Assembly: GCA_963816685.1 (NCBI GenBank)
Contig: CAWFMB010000005.1
Span: 180,276-244,275 of the forward strand
Reading direction: 5' to 3'
From: CAVYUC01 sp963816685
Lineage (GTDB): Bacteria; Bacteroidota; Bacteroidia; Bacteroidales; Prolixibacteraceae
Length of the DNA stretch: 64,000 nucleotides
Numbering within the stretch: the stretch's first letter is position 1; each line of letters opens with the position of its first letter. The translations under genes were made by a program, and so were the position numbers. A model generated the notes under the pieces. That model made no database searches. It was not told the origin of the DNA and was given only the letters and a program-made list of their open reading frames with translations. This document shows, in pieces, positions 25,531 to 33,434 of this stretch.

Positions 25531-28500
25531 ATGCAAAAAACAGATTTGTTTTTAGTTCCGGCAGGAAAACCATGTCCCGTTTTTATTCTGAGATATCTGT
25601 TCTTGTTGTTTCTGATTAACGGAGCATTCTTTCAAAGCATTTCCGCCCAGGACTATTTTCAGCAAAATGTAAATTATAAAATTGATGTTTCGCTTGATGA
25701 CCGCCGCTATGAACTAAATGCCTTTGAACATCTCGAATATTTCAATCAGTCACCCGATACACTTTATTTTCTTTACTTTCACTTATGGCCGAATGGCTAT
25801 TCAAATAATGAGACCCCTTTGGCCCGGCAGCTTATCCGGTTCTACGGAAAACAAAAGTTATTCAAAGATGCAATTCAGAGAGGCTACATCGATTCCCTCC
25901 GGTTTCAAATTGGAAGCCGACCGGTAAAATGGGAATATTTGCCGGATGCTCCGGATATTGCAAAGATTTATTTAAATGATCCGCTTTTACCGGGAGACAG
26001 TATTGAAATCACCACTCCGTTTCGGGTAAAAATTCCCGAAGCTTCCGTTTCGCGGTTTGGACACACGGGAGATTTTTACCAAATATCACAATGGTATCCA
26101 AAACCGGCTGTTTATGATAAAACCGGATGGCATGCGTTTTCTTATCTGGATCAGGGAGAATACTATGCAGAGTTTGGCAATTTTGTTGTAAATATCACTT
26201 TGCCGGATAATTACACCGTTGGGGCTACCGGAGAACTGCACAACAAAAAAGAGCTGGAACGGATGGACCGGTTGGCTGCCGATACCAGCGGGATTGGAAA
26301 TAAAGCCGGAGGATATAATGCCGAAATTCCTTCCTCAACGGAATTCAAAACGCTAAAATATACAGCACAGAATGTCCATGATTTTGCATGGTTTGCAAGC
26401 AAGCAGTTTCATGTTACGAAAGATACAATGAAGCTGCCACATTCGGGCAGGATTATAACAATTCAGGCCCTTTTCCCCGACGAACAGGCGGAGTTGTGGA
26501 AAAGTGCCCTGGAATACAGTAAAGAAGCTATCGCGTATTTTTCAAAAAATGTGGGTGACTATCCATACGACAGTTATACGGCGGTGCAATCTGCACTTGT
26601 CGCCGGAGTGGGCATGGAATACCCCGGCATTGCAGTTTTTGCAGAAGCTGATGATGCCTATTCACTGGATGAAGTGCTGGTTCATGAAATCGGGCACAAC
26701 TGGTTTTATGCAGCCCTGGGTTTCAATGAAAGGCGGTATCCCTATCTGGACGAATCGCTTACAAGTTCATATACACAACACTATATGCGGATGAAATATC
26801 CGGGGAAGAAATTATGGAATTCCTATTTATCGGATGTAAAAAGAGCTGAATTCCTTCATATTGATCAATTGCCAATTCAGCGGGAACAGGAATACGAATG
26901 GTTGGTTCAGGCGCGTAAAAACCTTGAACAGCCAATTAATTTTTCGTCAACGGATCTCAGCTTTTCCAATTACGATTTAATGATTTACAATAAGGGCGAG
27001 CGGGGGTTTAATTACCTCCGGGCTTACCTTGGAGATTCTGTTTACAATACCATCCAGCAGGATTTCTACCGGAAATGGAAATTTAAACATCCTCAGCCGG
27101 AGGATTTGCGCCAGGAATTTGAAACGCACACCAATAAGAATTTAGACTGGTTTTTTGACGATTATCTGGGAACCACCAAACGAATCGATTACAAGATGAA
27201 ACGGGTTGACCATCAGCAATTACTTGTCAAAAACAAAGGGCAACTTGCTGCACCTTTTCTGCTGGCAGGAATTAAAAATGATTCCGTATCCTTTAAAAAA
27301 TGGGTTGCTGGTTTTGAAGATGAGCAATGGATTAAACTTCCGGAAGGTAATTATTCAGAACTTAAAATTGATCCGGGGCACATAATGCCTGAAATTAACC
27401 GGCTAAACAACAATATCCGTACATCCGGTTTTCTCCCCAAAGCCGATCCGGTAAGGCTTCAGCTTCTGTTTACCCTTAACGACCCTGAAAAGCAAACCAT
27501 CATATTCGTTCCGGTTTTGAGTTATACGCAGGAAGACAAGCTGATGCCGGGTTTGGTTATCAACAACGGTTATATTATTCCCAGGAAGATCGAATATTTT
27601 CTTGCCCCCTTTTATTCCTTTCATTCTTCGGGGTTAAACGGATTTGGAAACGTTTTATATCGGTTTACCCCCTATAATAGTTTTATCAGGGAAGGGACAC
27701 TCAATTTTGAAGGAACACGCTTTGGAGCACCCGGCAATCAAAAGTATTTTAAGTTGAAAACAGGGATGAATCTTTTTATCGGAAGGAAGGATAACCTGAA
27801 ATTTCTTCAGCATGAAATTTTCACCGGATTTATTGCTGCCTCCGATATTGCACAGATCAAACCGGGAGAGAAAGCTGCAGCAAAAAGTTACGTCCATGTC
27901 GGGTACAGGTTAACAAGGGCATTTAATGTAAATCCTTTTTCGATAATGGTAATGTTCGAATACAACACGAATTTCCGGAAGGTGATTACCGAATGGAACT
28001 ATCGTTTAAGTTACCGGGGTGAAAACAGGGGATTGAATTTTCATTTGTTTGCAGGTTCCATGTTGAAAGAGGATGAACAGGCTCCTTTTTATTCTTTGGC
28101 AGCCGCAGGAAGAAGCGGAACAGAGGATTATTTGTTACGGGGTACATTTCCCGACCGGTTTAACTCCTCCGGTTCATCCATTTTGCCGAGGCAAATGCTG
28201 CAAACAGAAGGAGGTCTGGTGTCACCTGTCAACCAACAGCTGGGTTACAGCCAAAGACTTCTTTCACTTAGCATTACCAGCGAGTTGCCTGGTTTACCGT
28301 ATGATTTTCCCATAAAACCATTTGCAACTGTTTTACTGAATGATCATGGTTTTTCATCCAGCCGTCCTGCTCTGTTTTCGGAAGCGGGAATAAAAACAGG
28401 AATGTGGAATGTGTTTGAATTTTATATTCCGTTTTGGGTTTCCGGTAACATCAAATCCCATACCGGGCCAGTCAAAGACCGGATTCGCTTTGTTTTTTCA

Positions 28501-28545
28501 CTTGACACCATTTCAAAAATCGGATTAAAGCACCGGAATAATTAA
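25531..28545 (+). CDS. M1-family metallopeptidase with barrel-like C-terminal half (copy 1)
   Basis: 1004 residues. Signal peptide ending near SISAQ. The gluzincin active site is H385-E386-I-G-H389 with the third zinc ligand Glu408, an exact HExxH-x18-E. GVGMEYPGIAVF corresponds to the GxMEN exopeptidase motif, with EYP instead of EN. After residue about 620 the sequence becomes rich in alternating aromatic strands ending in a Phe-rich segment, which suggests a beta-barrel or sandwich domain. Expected role: periplasmic or outer-membrane aminopeptidase. A close paralogue is at 49723; both follow the same small coiled-coil gene. Confidence 0.88.
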   Translation: MQKTDLFLVPAGKPCPVFILRYLFLLFLINGAFFQSISAQDYFQQNVNYKIDVSLDDRRYELNAFEHLEYFNQSPDTLYFLYFHLWPNGYSNNETPLARQLIRFYGKQKLFKDAIQRGYIDSLRFQIGSRPVKWEYLPDAPDIAKIYLNDPLLPGDSIEITTPFRVKIPEASVSRFGHTGDFYQISQWYPKPAVYDKTGWHAFSYLDQGEYYAEFGNFVVNITLPDNYTVGATGELHNKKELERMDRLAADTSGIGNKAGGYNAEIPSSTEFKTLKYTAQNVHDFAWFASKQFHVTKDTMKLPHSGRIITIQALFPDEQAELWKSALEYSKEAIAYFSKNVGDYPYDSYTAVQSALVAGVGMEYPGIAVFAEADDAYSLDEVLVHEIGHNWFYAALGFNERRYPYLDESLTSSYTQHYMRMKYPGKKLWNSYLSDVKRAEFLHIDQLPIQREQEYEWLVQARKNLEQPINFSSTDLSFSNYDLMIYNKGERGFNYLRAYLGDSVYNTIQQDFYRKWKFKHPQPEDLRQEFETHTNKNLDWFFDDYLGTTKRIDYKMKRVDHQQLLVKNKGQLAAPFLLAGIKNDSVSFKKWVAGFEDEQWIKLPEGNYSELKIDPGHIMPEINRLNNNIRTSGFLPKADPVRLQLLFTLNDPEKQTIIFVPVLSYTQEDKLMPGLVINNGYIIPRKIEYFLAPFYSFHSSGLNGFGNVLYRFTPYNSFIREGTLNFEGTRFGAPGNQKYFKLKTGMNLFIGRKDNLKFLQHEIFTGFIAASDIAQIKPGEKAAAKSYVHVGYRLTRAFNVNPFSIMVMFEYNTNFRKVITEWNYRLSYRGENRGLNFHLFAGSMLKEDEQAPFYSLAAAGRSGTEDYLLRGTFPDRFNSSGSSILPRQMLQTEGGLVSPVNQQLGYSQRLLSLSITSELPGLPYDFPIKPFATVLLNDHGFSSSRPALFSEAGIKTGMWNVFEFYIPFWVSGNIKSHTGPVKDRIRFVFSLDTISKIGLKHRNN

Positions 28546-28695
28546 AATGACCTGAATTCTTTGGTGAATGATTTTTTTTGTATTGTTTTTCAAAGATATT
28601 AGAGTCGAATTATTCTGAAAGGCAAAATCCGTGCAAATGGATTGACAAATTATTTATTGGAGGTAAATCCCTGAAAACAAATGAAAGTGATAAAC

Positions 28696-28930
28696 CTTCC
28701 GATGCAGTGAATTGAAACACTTCATGAAATACTTTTAATATATGCCTTTGATACCAGGAGCTGCCAGGTGTTTTGCCGAATCATAATTTTTGAATACGAT
28801 ATTCCACATTTTATCAATATGAATAAAATAGGAGGTTATGGTTTCAGGATGTTTTTATTTCGAATTTTTCATCATCTAAAAAACAGACGTTTACAAAAGG
28901 TAAATGTGAAATGAGCAAAATACCATTATT
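28696..28930 (+). repeat. 235-bp direct repeat, right copy
   Basis: Same orientation as 19604-19837; identical over the last roughly 120 bases including the 31-codon ORF, about 80 percent before that. The copies enclose about 8.9 kb with seven genes. Confidence 0.88.
28819..28914 (+). CDS. Small ORF in the 235-bp repeat, right copy (31 codons)
   Basis: Identical peptide to that at 19726-19821 (MNKIGGYGFRMFLFRIFHH...). Reality as a gene is uncertain. Confidence 0.3.
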   Translation: MNKIGGYGFRMFLFRIFHHLKNRRLQKVNVK

Positions 28931-29003
28931 GGGTTTCAACTTTCTGTAAAGCGGATAAAATTTATGTCTGAAATTATGGAATAGATAAGCAGGCAAAGAA
29001 AAC

Positions 29004-29069
29004 GTGTGAATCATGTAAATCATTTCCGAAATAGTGTAACACCATTTCATGTTAAATGCCTGTACTTTG
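29004..29069 (+). promoter_or_regulatory. 37-nt direct-repeat element plus -7 box, promoter of YtxH gene
   Basis: GTGTGAATCATGTAAA, ten bases, then AATAGTGTAAC (29004-29040); 22 nt on from its end is GTACTTTG (29062-29069), a shifted -7 box. The YtxH start at 29110 follows. Confidence 0.8.
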
Positions 29070-29109
29070 TAAGTATAAATTATTTAATCATTATAAAACA
29101 AGAAATAGT

Positions 29110-29391
29110 ATGAGATCAGTAAAAGTATTGTTGGGCACACTGGTTGGCGCAGCCGCCGGTGCATTGGCAGGAATTTTATTTGCACCTGCAAAAGGATTGA
29201 AAACCCGCAAAAGAATATTGAAAAAGGGTGAAGATTACACGGATACTTTAAAAGGAAAGTTTGATGAACTACGCGATATCGTTTCCGATAAATTTGATAA
29301 GGCAAAGGCAGATGTTACTCACTTTGCTGAAAAGAAAATTAAAAAACCGGCAGACGCTGAAATAAATGCTAAAACAACTCCTAAAGAGTAA
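29110..29391 (+). CDS. YtxH-domain small stress protein
   Basis: 93 residues from ATG 29110 (MRSVKVLLGTLVGAAAGALAGILFAP); a longer frame from 29056 would include the promoter -7 box and is rejected. The N-terminal Gly/Ala-rich helix followed by PAKGLKTRKRI and a charged helical tail is typical of YtxH/general-stress proteins, single-pass membrane proteins of unknown mechanism. It is preceded by a copy of the 37-nt regulon element and followed after 72 bases by the AI-2E transporter gene, probably in one transcript. Confidence 0.85.
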   Translation: MRSVKVLLGTLVGAAAGALAGILFAPAKGLKTRKRILKKGEDYTDTLKGKFDELRDIVSDKFDKAKADVTHFAEKKIKKPADAEINAKTTPKE

Positions 29392-29463
29392 AATTGATGA
29401 AGTTTCGTCCAATCTTCAAGAGGATAATGTAATTCACCGTATTTTCTACAAAGGAAAATAAAT

Positions 29464-30612
29464 ATGCAAGTTGAGACCAACAGAAAATTGAAATTCCCTG
29501 TAAGTGTGAAAGCACCCCTGGTTTTTATCGGCTTAATTGCCTTTTTTGCAGTATTATATATTGCGAAAGGTGTAATTGTTCCTCTTGTTTTTGCCACTAT
29601 AATTGCCATTATTTTACACCCTGTGGTAAATATGTTTGTCCGGATTAAAATAAACCGGATTATAGCCATTATTATCACCTTGTTCCTAAGCTTTCTGGTT
29701 ATCGCGGCGTTTGGTACTCTTGTATTTTCGCAGGCAAGCCGTTTTACTGAATCACTGCCAAAACTGGTGGATAAATTTAGCGAAATTCTCAATCAGACAA
29801 TTATCTATGTATCGGGGCATTTTAAATTAAGCAACAGGGAAATTACAACATGGATTACAACAACAAAAAATGAACTCATTGGTACTTTGGAAATTGGACA
29901 AACCATTGCCAATGTTGGGAGTGTTGTGGCTTTCTTTTTCCTGATTCCCGTATATGTATTTATGATTTTATTTTACCAGCCCCTTTTAATTGAATTTTTC
30001 CGCAGGGTTTTTGGGAAAAACCACCGCAGCAAGGTAAGCATCATTATCAACCAGATAAAAACACTTATCCAGCGCTATCTTGTTGGATTATTAATTGAAA
30101 CAGCAATAATTACTGTAATGTATTCCGTAGGGCTTTTGATTCTTGGAATAGAATATGCAATAATTCTGGGCATCATGGGTGCCTTGCTCAATCTCATCCC
30201 TTACCTTGGTTCAATTATGGCAGCATCAATGCCTATGGTAATTGCCATCGTTACAAAAACATCGCCCTGGTTTGCCTTGCTGGTTTTGGCGCTCTATATA
30301 TTCATTCAGTTTATCGATAACAATTTTATTGTTCCCAGAATAGTTGCCTCAAAAGTAAAGATTAATGCACTTGCATCTATTGTAGCTGTTATCATATTTG
30401 GCGCTTTATGGGGAATACAGGGAATGCTTGTAGCCATTCCGCTTACCGCAATTGCCAAACTCATTTTCGACCATATAAAACCATTAAAGCCCTGGGGATT
30501 TTTGCTGGGGGATACCATGCCGGTGTCATTGAGAATCAGACCTATTCTTAAAACACTGAAGCTTAGGTCGAAAAAGTCACCTGAAGGAGATAAAAAGCCT
30601 GAATATGTGTGA
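29464..30612 (+). CDS. AI-2E family transporter
   Basis: 382 residues with about eight membrane helices in the AI-2E/PerM/YhhQ-type arrangement: two N-terminal helices, a helix-turn loop (SRFTESLPKLVDKFSEILNQ), then GIMGALLNLIPYLGSIMAA, the most conserved signature of the family, and a final HxxxxxxP-type tail. Family members have been tied to autoinducer-2 export or Na+(Li+)/H+ antiport; the substrate here is unknown. Probably cotranscribed with YtxH. The next promoter element (30607) overlaps its last two codons. Confidence 0.9.
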   Translation: MQVETNRKLKFPVSVKAPLVFIGLIAFFAVLYIAKGVIVPLVFATIIAIILHPVVNMFVRIKINRIIAIIITLFLSFLVIAAFGTLVFSQASRFTESLPKLVDKFSEILNQTIIYVSGHFKLSNREITTWITTTKNELIGTLEIGQTIANVGSVVAFFFLIPVYVFMILFYQPLLIEFFRRVFGKNHRSKVSIIINQIKTLIQRYLVGLLIETAIITVMYSVGLLILGIEYAIILGIMGALLNLIPYLGSIMAASMPMVIAIVTKTSPWFALLVLALYIFIQFIDNNFIVPRIVASKVKINALASIVAVIIFGALWGIQGMLVAIPLTAIAKLIFDHIKPLKPWGFLLGDTMPVSLRIRPILKTLKLRSKKSPEGDKKPEYV

Positions 30613-30672
30613 ATAATGTAATTCTTATCAAGAATACTGTAACTAATTCAGGAGGAAATGCCTCTACCTTTA
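30607..30672 (+). promoter_or_regulatory. 37-nt direct-repeat element plus -7 box, promoter of Mla operon
   Basis: GTGTGAATAATGTAAT, ten bases, AATACTGTAAC (30607-30643), then TACCTTTA at 30665-30672. The -7 box ends four bases before the GTG at 30677, so the transcript may be leaderless. Confidence 0.85.
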
Positions 30673-30676
30673 CTGT

Positions 30677-31525
30677 GTGAAAAAATATGCACCTTTAAAG
30701 AAAGTAAAAATAAACACGCTTGTTGTTAAAAAGCAGGTTATCCGGCTGGGTGAAAAAACGTATGAAAGAACACAGGAAGCCAATGTTTTCTTTGCTGGTA
30801 TAGGCGATTTCTTTTTGTTTCTTTGGCAAACCATAAAAGAAACCTTTTCCTTTAATTTCGAATTTAATGAATTCCTGCGTCAGTGTTTTCAGGTCGGGTA
30901 CAAAACATTACCGTTAATTTCAGTAACAGGTCTAATAATGGGATTGGTATTAACTATACAATCGCGTCCTGTTTTGGTAGATTTTGGAGCTGTATCCATG
31001 CTCCCCGGAATGGTGTCTTTATCAATTATCCGGGAAATGGGACCGGTTATCACCGCTTTAATCTGTGCAGGGAAAATTGGTTCGGGCATGGGGGCTGAAC
31101 TGGGTTCAATGAAGGTGTCGGAGCAAATTGACGCCATGGAAGTTTCTTCCACACACCCCATCCGGTTTTTAGTGGTTACAAGAGTTTTGGCTGCAACATT
31201 GATGATTCCGATCTTGGTTTTATATGCTGATGCCCTTGGAATATTGGGAAGCTGGGCAGGTGCAAATATAAAAGGAAGCGTCACGTTTGTATTGTTTTTC
31301 AACCAGGCATTCAGAGTAGTCGATTTTATGGATTTTTTACCTGCCGTTATTAAAACATTCTTTTTTGGCGCAGTCATCGGACTCGTAGGTTGTTACAAAG
31401 GTTATTCTGCAGGACGCGGAACAGAAAGTGTTGGCAAAGCGGCTAATTCGGCCGTGGTACTTGCCTCTCTGCTCGTCATAATTGTTGATCTGATTGCTGT
31501 TCAGGTAACAGATATGATTTTATAA
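30677..31525 (+). CDS. mlaE: MlaE-type ABC transporter permease
   Basis: 282 residues from a GTG start; no other usable start exists until residue 88. Five or six membrane helices with the MlaE signature: GLIMGLVLTIQSRPVLVDFG, IREMGPVITALICAGKIGSGMGAELGSMKVSEQIDAMEV and the C-terminal GCYKGYSAGRGTESVGKAAN. MlaE with MlaF forms the inner-membrane ABC complex that moves phospholipids between membranes with an MCE protein. An N-terminal extension of about 55 residues is longer than in E. coli MlaE. The ATPase gene follows after 12 bases. Confidence 0.92.
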   Translation: MKKYAPLKKVKINTLVVKKQVIRLGEKTYERTQEANVFFAGIGDFFLFLWQTIKETFSFNFEFNEFLRQCFQVGYKTLPLISVTGLIMGLVLTIQSRPVLVDFGAVSMLPGMVSLSIIREMGPVITALICAGKIGSGMGAELGSMKVSEQIDAMEVSSTHPIRFLVVTRVLAATLMIPILVLYADALGILGSWAGANIKGSVTFVLFFNQAFRVVDFMDFLPAVIKTFFFGAVIGLVGCYKGYSAGRGTESVGKAANSAVVLASLLVIIVDLIAVQVTDMIL

Positions 31526-31537
31526 AAAACAGATGCA

Positions 31538-32317
31538 ATGGTTAAAAATGAAACAATTATACAGGATAGCACAAACACAACAAATCTGGTTGTTGAAATT
31601 AACAACCTCAGTAAAGGTTTTGCCGATCTTCAGGTATTAAAAAACTTGTCGTTAAAACTTTTTGATGGTGAAAACCTTGTTGTACTTGGCAAATCAGGCA
31701 CCGGAAAATCAGTTCTTATTAAGTGCATTGTCCGTTTGCTAAACGCCGACCAGGGAACGATAATGGTTTTGGGCGAAAATGTAAACAAACTAAAAAGTAA
31801 AAGACTGGCAGTGCTGAGAGAAAAAGTTGGATTTCTTTTTCAAAGCGGTGCGTTGTATGATTCCATGACCATTAAACAAAACCTTGAATTTCCTTTAATC
31901 AGATTAAAAAAGAAGCTAACCAAAAAGGAAAGGGATGAAAAAATTGAAGAGGTATTGGAAAATGTAGGATTGGCTGATACAATGTACAAAATGCCTTCAG
32001 AACTCTCGGGAGGAATGCGTAAACGGGCAAGCCTTGCACGCACAATAGTTGTCGATCCAATGATAATGTTGTATGATGAACCAACAACCGGACTGGATCC
32101 TGTAACTTCTGATGGAATTAGTGCGCTGATTAATGACGTTCAAAAAAAATATAAAACATCTTCAATCATTATCACTCACGACATTGAATGTGCCCGTGCC
32201 ACTGCCGATAGAATTATCATGTTAAAAGACGGCGGAGTTTATATGGAAGGCAATATTGATGATTATGAAAATTCGACCGATGAACTTATTCAATCTTTTT
32301 TCAAACAACAGATATAA
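31538..32317 (+). CDS. mlaF: MlaF-type ABC transporter ATP-binding protein
   Basis: 259 residues. Walker A is VVLGKSGTGKSVLIK, the Q-loop FLFQSGALYDSMTIKQN, the ABC signature ELSGGMRKRASLAR, Walker B MIMLYDEPTTGLDP and the switch His in IIITHDIECARATADR. The YDSMTI and LSGGMRKR forms are those of MlaF. It powers lipid transport by the MlaE permease. It lies between mlaE and the MCE gene with spacings of 12 and 3 bases. Confidence 0.93.
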   Translation: MVKNETIIQDSTNTTNLVVEINNLSKGFADLQVLKNLSLKLFDGENLVVLGKSGTGKSVLIKCIVRLLNADQGTIMVLGENVNKLKSKRLAVLREKVGFLFQSGALYDSMTIKQNLEFPLIRLKKKLTKKERDEKIEEVLENVGLADTMYKMPSELSGGMRKRASLARTIVVDPMIMLYDEPTTGLDPVTSDGISALINDVQKKYKTSSIIITHDIECARATADRIIMLKDGGVYMEGNIDDYENSTDELIQSFFKQQI

Positions 32318-32320
32318 AAA

Positions 32321-33259
32321 ATGGAAAATAATTCACCACAATTTAAGGCACGGCTGGGAATTTTTATTGCAGTGGGTATAGCAATTTTTGTAGTTGCCAT
32401 ATTCATTATCGGAAAGCAGCAGAATTTGTTCAACCCTGTATTTAAAATTCAAACCAATTTCTTGAATGTCAGCGGACTGCAGGTTGGGAATAATATCCGC
32501 TTCTCGGGCATCGATGTGGGCATTGTCGATAACATTAAAATTATTAACGATTCCACCGTGCAGGTTGACATGCTGATCAGAAAAGATGTACAGCAGTTCA
32601 TAAAAGCCGACAGTTATGCAAGCATTGGTTCCGAAGGAATTATCGGCGACCGGATTATAATTATTACCCAGGGAAGCAATGGCGCACGAATGGCAGAAGA
32701 CGGGCAGTATATTTTTTCAAAAGAACCGGTTGAAACCGATGAAATAATGAAAAGTTTAAAAACCACTGCAGAGAGCGCCGAAATAATAACGCTGCAACTT
32801 GCCGAAATCATGATGAATATTAACAGTGGTAAGGGAACACTGGGCAGACTAATACAGGATTCAACAATTGCTGAAAATATTAACCAGACCATTGGAAATT
32901 TCAAGAAAAGCTCCGAGGGTTTGGATGAAACCATAGAAATTACTAAAGAAAATGTATTTGCTTTTATGGAGAGCTTAAAGAAAACTGCAGCAAAAACTGA
33001 AGTTGCTTCCAACCAACTTGGCGAAATCATGACAAAGATTAACAATGGCGAAGGGGCTATCGGAATGTTGCTCAAGGATACGTCTATCGTAAATAATATT
33101 GATGAAACCATTTTTAACTTAAAAGAAAGCAGCATAGGATTGAACGAAAACATGGAAGCCCTTAAATACAATTTCTTTTTCAGAGGGTATTACAGGAAAC
33201 AGGCTAAAAAAGCGGAAAAAGAAAGAATCGCCATAGAACTGGCAATGCCGGTGGAATAG
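32321..33259 (+). CDS. mlaD: MlaD/MCE-domain lipid-binding protein
   Basis: 312 residues: one N-terminal membrane helix (about 11-30), an MCE domain (about 40-120: VSGLQVGNNIRFSGIDVGIVDNIKI, SIGSEGIIGDRIIII) and a long helical region containing two related segments, AEIMMNINSGKGTLGRLIQDSTIAENI and GEIMTKINNGEGAIGMLLKDTSIVNNI. MCE proteins form hexameric rings that carry lipids across the periplasm. The duplicated helical repeat is common in long Bacteroidota MlaD proteins. Third gene of the operon; the outer-membrane protein at 33435 is a plausible partner. Confidence 0.92.
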   Translation: MENNSPQFKARLGIFIAVGIAIFVVAIFIIGKQQNLFNPVFKIQTNFLNVSGLQVGNNIRFSGIDVGIVDNIKIINDSTVQVDMLIRKDVQQFIKADSYASIGSEGIIGDRIIIITQGSNGARMAEDGQYIFSKEPVETDEIMKSLKTTAESAEIITLQLAEIMMNINSGKGTLGRLIQDSTIAENINQTIGNFKKSSEGLDETIEITKENVFAFMESLKKTAAKTEVASNQLGEIMTKINNGEGAIGMLLKDTSIVNNIDETIFNLKESSIGLNENMEALKYNFFFRGYYRKQAKKAEKERIAIELAMPVE

Positions 33260-33294
33260 AAATAAGAGATATTCGAACCGACTGTCATTGGCAC

Positions 33295-33362
33295 GAGTAG
33301 GCGAGAAGAATTCTTCGTACATACAGATCTCTCTCCTGAATGTTCAGGATCGGGATGACAGG
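33295..33362 (-). repeat. Dispersed TGTCAT..CGA..GGAGA..ATCTG repeat, copy 1
   Basis: On the minus strand TGTCATCCCGATCCTGAACA followed by TTCAGGAGAGAGATCTG. It contains the inverted repeat CCTGAA/TTCAGG. A divergent copy is at 36549-36586. Confidence 0.5.
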
Positions 33363-33434
33363 GGAACTGAAAACGGCAAGACGAATAAAACCTGTCAGCA
33401 TGCCTGCACCTGTCAGCGTTATTAAAATGTAAAA

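Larger units (their letters stand above)
28546..29109. other. Intergenic region with right 235-bp repeat and a regulon promoter
   Basis: 564 bases. 28696-28930 is the second copy of the 235-bp repeat, 29004-29040 the first 37-nt promoter element, and 29062-29069 its -7 box. The rest shows nothing I can support. Confidence 0.6.
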
